Origin: Phymatolithon calcareum
Lineage: Eukaryota; Rhodophyta; Florideophyceae; Hapalidiales
Direction of reading: 5' to 3'
Assembly (NCBI GenBank): GCA_977006965.1
Contig: OZ345375.1
Span: forward strand, 496,001 to 560,000
DNA length: 64,000 nucleotides
Both the position numbers and the translations under genes were made by a program. Numbering within the stretch: position 1 is the stretch's first letter; each line of letters begins with the position of its first letter. The notes beneath the pieces are model-generated. The model was not told the DNA's origin and ran no database searches. It worked only from the letters and a program-made list of their open reading frames with translations. Below are positions 54,800 through 64,000 of this stretch, in pieces.

Positions 54800-55365
54800 G
54801 TTTAAATTTTCTTCCTACTTTGCATGATAAATTGATTGCTTTCTTTGGAGAGGTTTCTCAACATTCATTGCATGTGATCTAGAAATAATTTTTTCTATGC
54901 CTGTAGAAAAGAAACGGCTTCCTCATATGTCAACTTCCGTTGCGTTCTTCGCGATATTGCACAAGACAAAAAGGCAGACATTCTGGAAATACTCTACGTT
55001 CTAAACGTTAGCAATACTGGATGAGTATGTTCGTGAAACATAAAAGCAATTCGACATCTTCAATTTTTGCCACGACGTAATTTACACTGCACGCGTTCTC
55101 TGCTTAGGGCTATACTTCGATCCACGGTGTAGACCTAACTCTTTTTTGGTTTTTTCTGCGTCGTACCCAATTCTTGTAATGCGCTCAAAAGCTGTAGCAT
55201 GCAACTGCACTAAGGGCAAAAACCCTGAAAATCTGCAGTAGACGAAGCGCTTGTTTTTCTTCGAAAATAATGGTCCTCAAAAATGAGTCTCCCAAATCCC
55301 GATGACGTATTCTTGACTCTGATGACTCTCAGTCACATTTCTTCTCTCTTCTGGCGTTATTCACC
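54800..55365. other. Spacer between H3 variant and the Crypton-like element
   Basis: Contains the 3' UTR of the H3 variant and the 5' side of the recombinase element. No element boundary could be fixed. No AATAAA near the H3 stop. Confidence 0.4.
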
Positions 55366-57357
55366 ATGCGCGATGTCATCGGTACCACCCAAGATGCACA
55401 GGTAGTCTTTCCAGCCGGTGAAGAAGATGACAGTGATGAATACGTTGAAGAAACTCCGCCGCCTACTCAGCCTACTGGAATGAACGATTTTATTCCTGGC
55501 ATTCCGTCGCTGGAAGCTGAAGGGTGCCAGATTTTACGTCGTTCGATGGTCCTTCCCAATGCATCCACCTTGGCAACCGCACTTCGAGACTCTACTCGAC
55601 CGGCGTTTCTCGGCACTTTCCCAGGGTCGTCATTCATAGTTCCGCTACACGTGCGTTCTATATCACCGTCAAAACGTTCAACTTCTATCCAGAAAGATGG
55701 AGAAATAATTCCGTTGGCTCCGTCTTCGCAAGTTATCCCTCTCTCGAACACTGCTGAAGAAGATGCTGCTCTGATCGCTTTTGTTGAACATGTCGAGAAG
55801 ACACAATCCCAAGGTGTCGTGGAACGTAGTTACGGTAATGAGGCAACCGTTATGGCACCAGAAAAGCCCGAAGCTGCAAACTCAAGTCCAGCTGAGAGGT
55901 ACTTGGAAATGAAAACTTAGAGAAACAATGATAAGAACTCCAATTTCGTGCGTCATCTATACAAACTTCTCCGCGAGAATGCAGTGAGTTACGGTTCGGA
56001 GATCTAAGTGCTCGTCGAAGCAAATGCTGTAGAAGGAAGTGACGATGTCAGTCGAAAACAAATTAATGTGCTTTTCCTCAACGGCCATCCCGAAACCCAA
56101 GATCTTCCCGAGTCTGTACTTCATCGCATGAATGCATTTCTCATTCGTTCTGTTGTTAACTGCAATTCCAAGAATAGAAACAGAGTTGCGCAAAACACGA
56201 TGCACAGTGATGTGCTTGGCATTCAAAGGTGCTTCAAGAGCTGTATGTACCCGATTTCACTCCTCCGTGTAATGTTTTTTGCAGATCCAGAGACCGGCCT
56301 TGTTTTCGTCTTGCACAATCTGTTCAGTGAGCAACAATCAAGAGGAATTCATGTCAAGAGCCACAACATTCTTTCTCATGCTGATCTCCGAAACATTTTC
56401 CCGTCTGACCGTACGAAGGCTACTTTTCTGGATGGATTTCTTACTCGTTTGATCTTTACACTCGGGATCGCATGTGGTGTTCGCACGACATCAATGCATG
56501 AGGTTGAGATACACCAGTTCACGAAGACTATCCTAGATGGGGAGGACATTTGGGTTTATAAAGAGGGTATTAGAATATGCTATGTATCTTGGAAGACGCA
56601 ACCGGGCGCAATTAGAGCTGTCGCAGTGAAGCCTGTAATGATACCGATCTTTAAAAAGCCTCTTCTTGGTGGCATTGTCAATCCGTATCAATTTCTGGAA
56701 GAATGCATGCACTATCGGCAAGGACTTGGAGCGTTCTCGAATCCTTTCTTCGTGCAAACGAATAGCAACGCTAAGAAGGAACATTGGCTCAAGAAACAGC
56801 ACAAGGGGAAGCATTTATTGAAGAGGATAATCAAGAGTGTTTGAGAAGCTGAAGGGAGTATTGGGGATGGCCTCATGGAGAGCTTCACGCTTCATGGTAT
56901 GCAAGAAACAATTATTTCGTTGTTAATTGTCGAACGTCATACTGCTGCCGCAATCGCTCTTCGCATAGGTCATCGGGACATGAGCTCTCTGAAATCATAT
57001 CATGGGCTGCTTAGTGGTACTGGTGTCCGACAGCAGAGTTCTTTGAAAAATGGAACCATCAAGGACGTGGATCAAGCTCAGCCGCCGTCAAAGAAAGCGA
57101 AGTTTGAGAACGAGAAAAAGGCCAAAAATGAAATCAAAGTCGAGATAGGTCGAGCCTCGAGTGCAGTTCCGCCGACTGCTGCAAGTACATCAAATGAGCA
57201 AGCTCCCGTCACCACCGACCATATCCGTACTGTCTCGACGGTAACCATTCTCCCAAAAAGAAATCAGGAAGCTGCTGCGGAAATTACATCAGATCTTGGA
57301 AACTTCGTAGCCAACACGTCTACTGTGAACTTTAATGTTCACTGCCACAAGCATTAG
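55366..57357 (+). pseudogene. Crypton-like tyrosine recombinase, one frame broken by three stops
   Basis: One reading frame of 663 codons runs from an ATG (CACCATG context) to 57357 without frameshift, interrupted by TAG (55918), TAA (56005) and TGA (56842). An acidic N-terminus with Thr/Pro runs comes first, then a helical core-binding part (QNTMHSDVLGIQRCF), then the catalytic domain: box I Arg in CGVRTTSMHEVE (codon at 56482), HGMQ where HxxR is expected (56893-56904), GHRD (56968 on), and the nucleophile Tyr in LKSYHG (codon at 56998). A basic NLS-like stretch (PPSKKAKFENEKK) follows. Cryptons insert by site-specific recombination using this enzyme alone. Box II Arg is replaced by Gln, so even with readthrough the enzyme should be dead. 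No terminal repeats were identified. Confidence 0.75.
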
Positions 57358-57919
57358 CTACGTCAAATTGCACTACATATTGCCATTACTTAGTCGCAAT
57401 CTTCCGACTTGATTAAAGTTCATGACATCTTTATTTCTTCATTAGTATTGAGTTTCTTGTTTAATTTTTAGATCGAAAACTTGGATTATTAAGAAATTTC
57501 GCCTGTTTTCGCCGTCATCAGAATTATGAAGAATGATATTATATTTCTAGGTGCTTGACGGGCGCAGTTTCGGTCATGCCGAAGCTCGCACTGAAAAATT
57601 ATTACCATTGCCAGTTACCCAATTATTTACTTACAATTAGATAATCAAAAATGGTACTTTAAAGCTCGGAATGCACGATTTCGACTTCAATGAACACGGT
57701 TCTGTATCATATCTGGTAAAAACGTCAGCACCGGCTACACATTTGTTCAGCGTATCTACTATATCTACGTGACGCAGATACAGAAAGTCAATACATTGTC
57801 CTTGCTGGATACTTAGAATTGAATTCTTGTCTGACGGGCTTCGGTACAATATAAAAATTCTATAAACAAGTCTGTTTTTTCCAAGGCAAGGTCTAGATTA
57901 GCGGGTCAATATCGTTTGT
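57358..57919. other. Sequence between the recombinase and the 135-bp repeats
   Basis: AT-rich; no gene recognised. A short minus-strand open frame at 57637-57849 has no domain. Confidence 0.4.
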
Positions 57920-58257
57920 TTCAAAATAATTAGTTCATTTTTGAACAATCGGTCAGGAGTATGACCTTGACAAGTGAGTCAAACAATTAAAATATCTTAT
58001 TTTCCGAAGTCGAGGTACTTGTCGTCCACGATGAACGCGTCTGAAACATCGGGTTTCAGAATCATTAGTTCCTTTTGGGACAGCAGGTCAGGAGCATGAC
58101 CTTGAAAAGTGAGCGAAACGATTAAAAAATCCTATTTTTCCGAGTCCAGCTACTTGCCGTCCTCGATGAACGAGTCTGTACTTTGTCTTTCAAAATAATT
58201 TGTTTATTTTGGAACAAAGTGTCAAGTGCATGACCTTGACAAGTGAGGAGCTGATTA
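57920..58257. repeat. Tandem repeat, period about 135 bp, 2.5 copies
   Basis: Units start at 57920, 58055 and 58189 with TTCAAAATAATT(A/T)GTT or TTCAGAATCATTAGTT. Each contains GTCAGGAG(T/C)ATGACCTTGA or GTCAAGTGCATGACCTTGA and AAGTGAG, and the first two also contain a CGTCC(A/T)CGATGAACG(C/A)GTCTG end. The last unit is cut after about 68 bases. Units differ by about 15%. No coding potential. Confidence 0.9.
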
Positions 58258-58990
58258 AACTTTTGTAATAAAGAAATGTATCATAGCTTCTTCATAATTT
58301 CGAAATTTCTGAGTTTCTTCGCTGCCTGCACGCATCTGACAAAATTTGTAATGTGTAAACTGTTACATAGGAAGCTTCTTCGGTCATAATTTAGTATCAT
58401 CACCCGGGCGACAAGATACGCTATCGTATGTGATACACAAGTTCAAATATATTCATTCCTTTAAACTGCTGCATGTAAGCTGTAATATGGATCCGTCGAC
58501 CTCTGATATGATCCGTTCTTGTCTAGGAAATACTCTAGAAGGGCTGTATATGAGCTATGAAACCCAGCCGCCCGTGGCCTGCGGAGTGAAAATGGGGATT
58601 TCTTCGAGCTCCAGACTCAGTCCAGGGTAATTTTTATCGTCCCGCACTGATTACGAGTAAAGTCTTCGAAATCCTACCGGAAACGGGGCGAACATATTCA
58701 TATATATATGACAGCGATCATCGGTCTCCGAACCGGACAAACCTATCGGTTTCCTCGGCCGCTGATGGATTGAACTCGCGAAATATTTTTAATTCACGGA
58801 CTACGCTCATCCTTAGTCCGTCAGATGCGAACACTGCTTTTAATTTTAGCCCACATGCAGTCCTTGTATGCGATCAATCATATATCAAGCAAAAAAAACT
58901 TCACAACTTGCGGAATATCGCCGGTTTCCAATTTTTTCTTGTTGATAATCGAAGATGGCTATCTGTCTTCTATACAGATACTCTTCGCCT
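58258..58990. other. Intergenic; nothing recognised
   Basis: AT-rich, short open frames only. Confidence 0.4.
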
Positions 58991-59314
58991 TCAGAAGACT
59001 CCTTTATTTCTCTGTAGAACTAAACATACCTCGTGCACGTAGTCCACCCACATTGCGCGCCTTCTCTCGCGACCTTGGAATGCTTTCAGCTGACTCCTCC
59101 TCCTTGCTGGACCACGGATGCGTCCACTTCCAAGTGTCATGGCACTATTTGATGGATCGGCCAATAGGTCCAAAATTAGATTTCGCTTTCTCCACCAATC
59201 ACGCGCTTTTTCCCTGTTGGCCCGATCTTTGCCACGAAATATCTTGGGGAATTGCTTGACTGCTCTAGACGCAATTCGATTGACTGTTCCTGATAGCTGC
59301 ACTTCAGAAATCAT
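58991..59314 (-). CDS. Possible DNA-binding/transposon-derived fragment
   Basis: A 107-codon frame with a true ATG at 59314 has coding-like text: QFPKIFRGKDRANREKARDW followed by WRKRN and a basic stretch (RIRGPARRRSQLKAF). The spacing of aromatic and basic residues suggests a helix-turn-helix or transposase N-terminal domain, but I cannot name the family. It ends at VLQRNKGVF with no continuation in frame, so it is either complete and small, the first exon of a longer gene, or a fragment. Confidence 0.4.
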   Translation of the reverse strand: MISEVQLSGTVNRIASRAVKQFPKIFRGKDRANREKARDWWRKRNLILDLLADPSNSAMTLGSGRIRGPARRRSQLKAFQGRERRRAMWVDYVHEVCLVLQRNKGVF

Positions 59315-59739
59315 CCAATTAATAACCGTTTTGCGTTGTGATTTAATTGAAACAATTTGAGCTTGTCGAGGAGGGTGGATTTGATTGATTGGGTGTCGAG
59401 GTGAATAGTTCGTGTCGTTGCGAGCAAAGTATTCGCCTTATATAGGCAGCTCAAACACAATGATGTCATCAACAACAGACTCATTTGAGGCGCAAGTCAA
59501 CGTTTCACAAATACAGAGCGAGATAGTTTCATCCCCGGATTTCTCCGTCATTACAGTAATTGGTACGTAGGGTTTCTTTTGTGTTAAACTCTGCAAATGA
59601 CCGAATTATTTTCTAGATTCTGAAATACAGCTAGTATTACTATCCTTTGTACACCCTATGGTTAGCATGAGAAAATCCAGAATTGTATTTATGATTCAAA
59701 TTCTAAACGCCAGACTAATTTCCCAGTCTACTGTAGCGT
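59315..59739. other. Intergenic; nothing recognised
   Basis: No gene or repeat called. Confidence 0.35.
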
Positions 59740-60830
59740 TCTTGGGAAAGATGGTGCTGTGCTCAAAAAGGGTGTTAGTATTGTCTTTAGTTGATGGTTA
59801 CTTCATGCTGAAGTTTTTGCTCAGTTCCCTCTTCTGGAGAAGGCTATCTTGATTGATCAGTCAAACTACAGAGAGTTTTTCCGTAGGAGTGCTCTGTAGG
59901 TTAAAGAGTATCGGTCATTTCTAGTATTGGTTCACTTGATGAACAGCAAGTTAACATAACGTGAAGAGGAAATTACTAAAATGACCACGTAGTTTGCCAT
60001 GTTTACTAAAATGACCACGAGGCACCGGTGGTATTATGACCATGCTCTGTTCTGTCAGTATTGGGCAGGTGGGGCAGCTGATTTTTGCCTGGTCAGAAAG
60101 TAACGTATCTATTGACAAAACAAAATCTAAGAGGGTAATTGGGGCTGAACATGTTCCTTAGAAGACCAATTATTATGCCATGTTTTATTACATGCAGTAT
60201 CTCGCATGTGACGGGCATTTTTTCGGTGACTACTCTACGTCATGGATACGAAGAGACAGATGGAGACTCTTGGTTGCATGAGCCCATTTTTGAGTCATAA
60301 AATAGCTGTGAAACGCGATTTTTTGATACGAAAAATTGCGAAACTCTATACGTTAAGTGCACCACGGATGGACAAATCTGACTTTGGAATAGTCTAAGTC
60401 GAGAAGACAGCGCAGACAGGAATTTGCTTTGGATTTGCCTTCATCCAAAAGTTTTGGGAAAGTTAACAGTCTTCGCGAAAAGATAGGGCAGAGAGAGTTT
60501 CTCTGAGAGACCATGATTTGCAGAACATTTTCGTAAAAGATGGGAAAAACTAAGAATTGTGAAGATTATTTTCGGGAACTGTTCCGCTACGGCACCTCAT
60601 ATCACTGTAAATGGGCAGAAGGTACTAACGGACCTAGAAACTGGACCGTGGGTGGAGTGCTGACAAAAATGATTACTATCATAAATACCACAGGCGCATC
60701 GTGGTCATTTAAGTAAATACAGCAAACTACGCGGTCATTTTCGTAATTTGCTCTAAAGTGAAAGGTTAGATATCGGACTAACACACAATGAACGGCATGT
60801 GAACGTTTCTTTGCTACAGTATTTCACTGA
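59740..60830 (+). mobile_element. Second copy of the 41-kb TIR element family, split by a nested element
   Basis: 59750-59960 (for example GGTTACTTCATGCTGAAGTT) matches 41440-41635, and 60790-60820 (GTGAACGTTTCTTTGCTACA) matches the end of the 41-kb copy (GTGGACGTTACTTTGTTACA). The DNA between is the TIR element 59968-60751. The ends are diverged, so exact borders are uncertain. Confidence 0.6.
59968..60751. mobile_element. TIR element A, 784 bp, with about 70-bp inverted ends
   Basis: It begins with AAATTACTAAAATGACCACG, repeats TTTACTAAAATGACCACG about 35 bases further in, and ends with the diverged inverse of the whole stretch (GTGGTCATTTAAGT ... GCGGTCATTTTCGTAATT). There is no transposase; an interior open frame is not convincing. 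It is inserted in a copy of the 41-kb repeat, and GTGAAGAGG on the left and GTGAAAGG on the right may be a degraded target-site duplication. It is homologous to element B throughout. Confidence 0.75.
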
Positions 60831-60918
60831 ACCATATTTTCTAGCAAGATAATTATGAGCATCGTGGGGATAGTTACAAATATGGCCAACAAAAACTTCC
60901 CTCAGTTTATTTAAAAGC

Positions 60919-61599
60919 GGGAATTACTAAAATGACCACGAGGCACCCGTGGTGTTATGAAATTTTTCTGTTCTGTAAGCATTCGACAGCTCGGACAGAA
61001 GATTTCTGTTTGTCTAGAAATTACCTTCATTTATTTTCGAAGTGAAATCTTTGCTGGCCGTTGGGCCAGGAAAACTTCCTTACAGGAGCGCTTGTCATTC
61101 CTTATTCGTTTCATGAATGTTCCGCATCAGACAGATGTTTGCTTGGTGGACGCAGTGAAACTCTTGTTTGGAAGTGATCATTTCTGAGTTACAAAGAGCT
61201 CTGAAACGGGATTTTGTCTTCGAAAAATGGCGAAGCTATCATATATACATTTAGTGTAGCATGCGCGGACAATTCTGACATAATAATATGCTTAGACGTG
61301 AAGATAGCGCAGAGAGAAAGTTGAGTTGGATGTGCCACTACTGAAAACTTGCGGGAAAGTTTGTAATCAACGCGAAAAGATCTTTTGAGGTGCTTATTGG
61401 ACAGAAACGATTTTCTAAAAGATGGAAAAACCAAGAAGTAACGAATTATTTCTGGCAAAGTGCCATTACGGCCCCTAATATTACTGTAAATTGGCACAAG
61501 GTGCGAACAGACCTAGAAACTGGACCTTGGGCGGTGTGTTGACAGAAATGATCAATATCATAATAGCACAGGTGCTTCGTGGTCATTTTAGTAATTTCC
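60919..61599. mobile_element. TIR element B, 681 bp, related to element A
   Basis: It starts GGGAATTACTAAAATGACCA and ends TGGTCATTTTAGTAATTTCC. The inverted ends agree over about 40 bases (through CACCCGTGGTGTTATGA versus TCATAATAGCACAGGTGC inverted). Internal parts such as GACCTAGAAACTGGACC are shared with element A. Non-autonomous. It carries a single copy of the end motif per side, whereas element A has two. A further TATTACTAAAATCG just outside (61605) may be the start of another degenerate copy. Confidence 0.8.
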
Positions 61600-63494
61600 A
61601 CTATTACTAAAATCGCTGTCTTTCTGTCTGTCTGTGTCTCTCGGTGTTTCTTTTGATTCTCATTGGTTACATTTTTACAAGATACGGTTCAACAGCGTAG
61701 ATACGCGCTGCACTGGGGGCGCAACCGGTGCCAGAAATGGTTTCGAGCGATTGAAAACATATGATTCCAATGTATCATAATTTTTGTCTAGCCCGAGGGT
61801 GCAAAAGTAGTTAGTGTCCACATATTTGCTCTCGGGCCGGGAGTAATTATGGTTCGCAAGGAATACGTAGAACATGGATGAAGGGAAGAAAAAATGTAAC
61901 GAAGTGTCTCCTTTGTACTTCTCTAAGGAGAGCTTTATGCAGTACTACCGACGAGTAGTGATACTCTCATTCGGGACGAATGATTACACCCCGCAGATCA
62001 TATTTGGCAATCGGAAGAGAGTTCGGGTAAGCCTCATCTGAGAGGTGAAGCATGATTCGCAACGGTATGAAAAAAGACTAGGTAAAGGTCTTTTTCCATC
62101 CTCGACTGAGCGTGACGATAATATTCAGCTGGGCATAAATTGATCCTCGAAAAGTTGCTCGGGCTCACGTAGTACTGGGAGATGATTTTGTATTATCAAG
62201 ATAGCATGGGCATGTTTTGGGTGGAAGGCATGTGTAAGTAGTGTCTTAAAGACTACGAGAAAGTCTTTGATATCCAAGAAAAGAGGTGTGCAAACTGTGA
62301 ACGAAATGATGATGTGTAACATAGCACTGCGTGTGCATAAAAATGTCCCGTTGAGTAGTAGGGCACCTCATCTACAGTTGATAAATCTAGAAAGACCAAG
62401 TGATTCATAAAATAGTGTCGACGGTGAGGAGTTGGTAACAAAGGTAATCTGTCACATTGTAGAAAACACATGGACATGCCAAACGAGGGCGACATGTAGA
62501 TGCAAAGGACAATGAGGTCAGAATAAGAATTGGACTGAACACGCGATCTGATAGGAAAGAACCACCGTACTGTTATCAGACGCTCGAAAATAGATCAAAT
62601 TGGATCTGGGTTGCGCGCGGTATAGAGAAACACATACATCGACGGTAGCGTTAAGTTTGTGCGAAATGATCTGCAGTCATTGCAGGTGACAAAAGTAAGG
62701 GAAAGTCAGAAATCAATCTCCACTGCAGAAACTAAGGGAAAATAAATAATAGCCTCGTACATGTAAAGACGTTGCTGCGGCGCATAGACGCAAGCGGTTC
62801 GGAAAGTATTCTGCAAATCGTGAATTAGTGTCGAAATCAGCTTGCAGAGGATGAGGGAAGTGGCACCCTGGAGAGGACAGCTTATCCTGGTGAGCTGTGA
62901 CTGTGGACCCTTTTTATATTGCAATCAGCGCCGGCGAGCGTCGTTACGCCGCCCCGCCGGAAAATATTCGGCAATGGCAGGACTTTCAGAAAAGAATGTA
63001 TCATAGAGTCGGAAATGTTTGAAACGCGATGCGTTTTATTCATAAAAGAACGAAATATTGTAATATGATAAGGAAGACATTCGGTCTAAGTAAAGAATCG
63101 CTCATGAATAATAACGGTATTATAACAGTATTCCTCTCTTCCTGTAAATAAATCTGAAAAATGGGTGCTCATGGGAAAGCTTGCGCGTCGATCTCTGACA
63201 TGTGGATACGTTTCGCCCGGTCGCTGTGTATGCGTAAAATTACTGTGCACGCATGCATTCATGCATGCAACGAGAAGGTAAACAGCGTCTTTCACATCTC
63301 TCCCGGCTCCAACATTCCCTGGGTGTACGGTCGACCAGCGCAAACAGTAGCGTGAAAGCGCAACCCTAAACCGTGAGTCACGCGGGGAGTCCGCAGCGCA
63401 GCGGATATTGAGGATCCGTGCGTAATTGCGGGGCACTCAACACCCATTCCTTCCACTCTTTGACATGGCACATGGAGGAGGAGAGGAAGCCTGA
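61600..63494. other. Intergenic; small TCTG microsatellite
   Basis: TTTCTGTCTGTCTGTGTCTCTCGG lies around 61619-61642. Otherwise only short frames without domains. Confidence 0.4.
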
Positions 63495-64000
63495 GAACAA
63501 GGAAATGGCAGCGAACGAATCGCTTCAGAGTGTCTCCGTGGTCTGGGTGGGGTCGGAAATGATCCAAACGCTCCTGTGACCTGGGGAAATCTGTTTGTTG
63601 CGATCCAGGAATCGAAGAAGGAAAATGATCAGAGCTTGACCGGCGTTCTAACAGCTGTGAATGAGCTGCAGGAAATTACGAAAGGTCTCACGTCAACAAC
63701 CAATTTGATTATGGAAAGCATGAATACGCAGACAATGGCGGCACTCTGTCGCGGCTGTACAATCGGCGGTAGCACAAGCCGGAAGTCGTCGGAAAGTCGG
63801 AAACGCAAACATCCAGACAGAACTGAAGACGTCACGTATTTGTCGCTCATCAACAGTATTGACAAAACACAGTTCTTCGTTAAATGGTCCACCGGTTTTA
63901 CGATCAACTCTTTCGCGAGGTCTTACCCTGCTATATGGAAATGGCTGCCCGAAGAAACTAAAAACCATCACGCACCCTATAGCGAACTTCTCGGCAATTC
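63495..64000 (+). CDS. Partial open frame running off the right edge: coiled-coil, NLS-bearing protein
   Basis: From just after a TGA at 63492 the frame is open for 168 codons to the window end, without ATG at its beginning. It reads a helical stretch (VLTAVNELQEITKGL, then TSTTNLIMESMNTQTMAALC), a basic patch like a nuclear localisation signal (RKSSESRKRKHPDR) and a globular part (KTQFFVKWSTGFTINSFARS). Just upstream an ATG in another frame gives MEEERKPENKEMAANESL, so a frameshift or short intron near 63480-63560 could supply the true start. It could be a host nuclear protein or ORF1 of a retroelement. Confidence 0.45.

Overview
The window looks like nuclear DNA of a eukaryote with intron-poor genes scattered among decayed transposons. 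Identifiable genes are either single-exon (a site-2 protease, a tandem AAA+ ATPase, a histone H3 variant, a small plastid-type membrane protein) or have a few introns of about 80-145 bases with GTAAGT/GTATGT donors (the RBR family). Coding islands are GC-richer than the intergenic DNA, and TATA-like boxes lie 70-150 bases upstream of several starts. Mobile DNA of many classes is present: Ty3/gypsy, copia, two kinds of LINE, Mutator-like, a Crypton-like tyrosine recombinase and short TIR elements. This would fit a multicellular red alga (florideophyte type), but no sequence seen here proves the lineage.

Layout. 0-2.5 kb: decayed Ty3/gypsy element, minus strand. 2.5-11.9 kb: gene-poor, with a 40-unit perfect 10-bp minisatellite (6951-7350), a long palindrome (7746-7820) and a cluster of ACAGCTGTAA-like words. 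11.9-21.7 kb: a family of RBR-type E3 ubiquitin ligase genes. Two plus-strand copies sit in a direct duplication of 3.4-4.1 kb separated by a broken copia fragment. A third, diverged minus-strand paralogue has the N-terminal modules but no RBR. 24.2 kb: a possible secreted Cys-rich protein. 26.5 kb: a small transit-peptide-like, single-TM protein. 28.0-29.5 kb: 3' part of a LINE. 30.3 kb: small helical protein gene. 33.1-35.2 kb: site-2 protease. 36.4-39.7 kb: tandem AAA+ ATPase (minus). 40.7-43.2 kb: second copy of the same LINE (minus), interrupted by a 258-bp TIR element. 45.9-46.5 kb: MULE remnant. 51.3-51.7 kb: tail of another LINE. 54.4 kb: diverged histone H3. 55.4-57.4 kb: Crypton-like tyrosine recombinase, one reading frame cut by three stops. 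57.9-58.3 kb: 135-bp tandem repeats. 59.7-61.6 kb: two related TIR elements, one nested in a copy of the 41-kb element. The right edge cuts an open frame for a coiled-coil, NLS-bearing protein.

The most unusual items are: the previously unfamiliar, repeated N-terminal module of the RBR family, whose copy number differs among three paralogues and which also occurs without the ligase; a Tudor-like domain inserted between the first RNase H strand and the rest of the RNase H domain in both LINE copies; and a single-exon H3 variant that has lost the lysines equivalent to K4, K9 and K27. Apart from the RBR cluster, the genes show no operon-like or pathway linkage.
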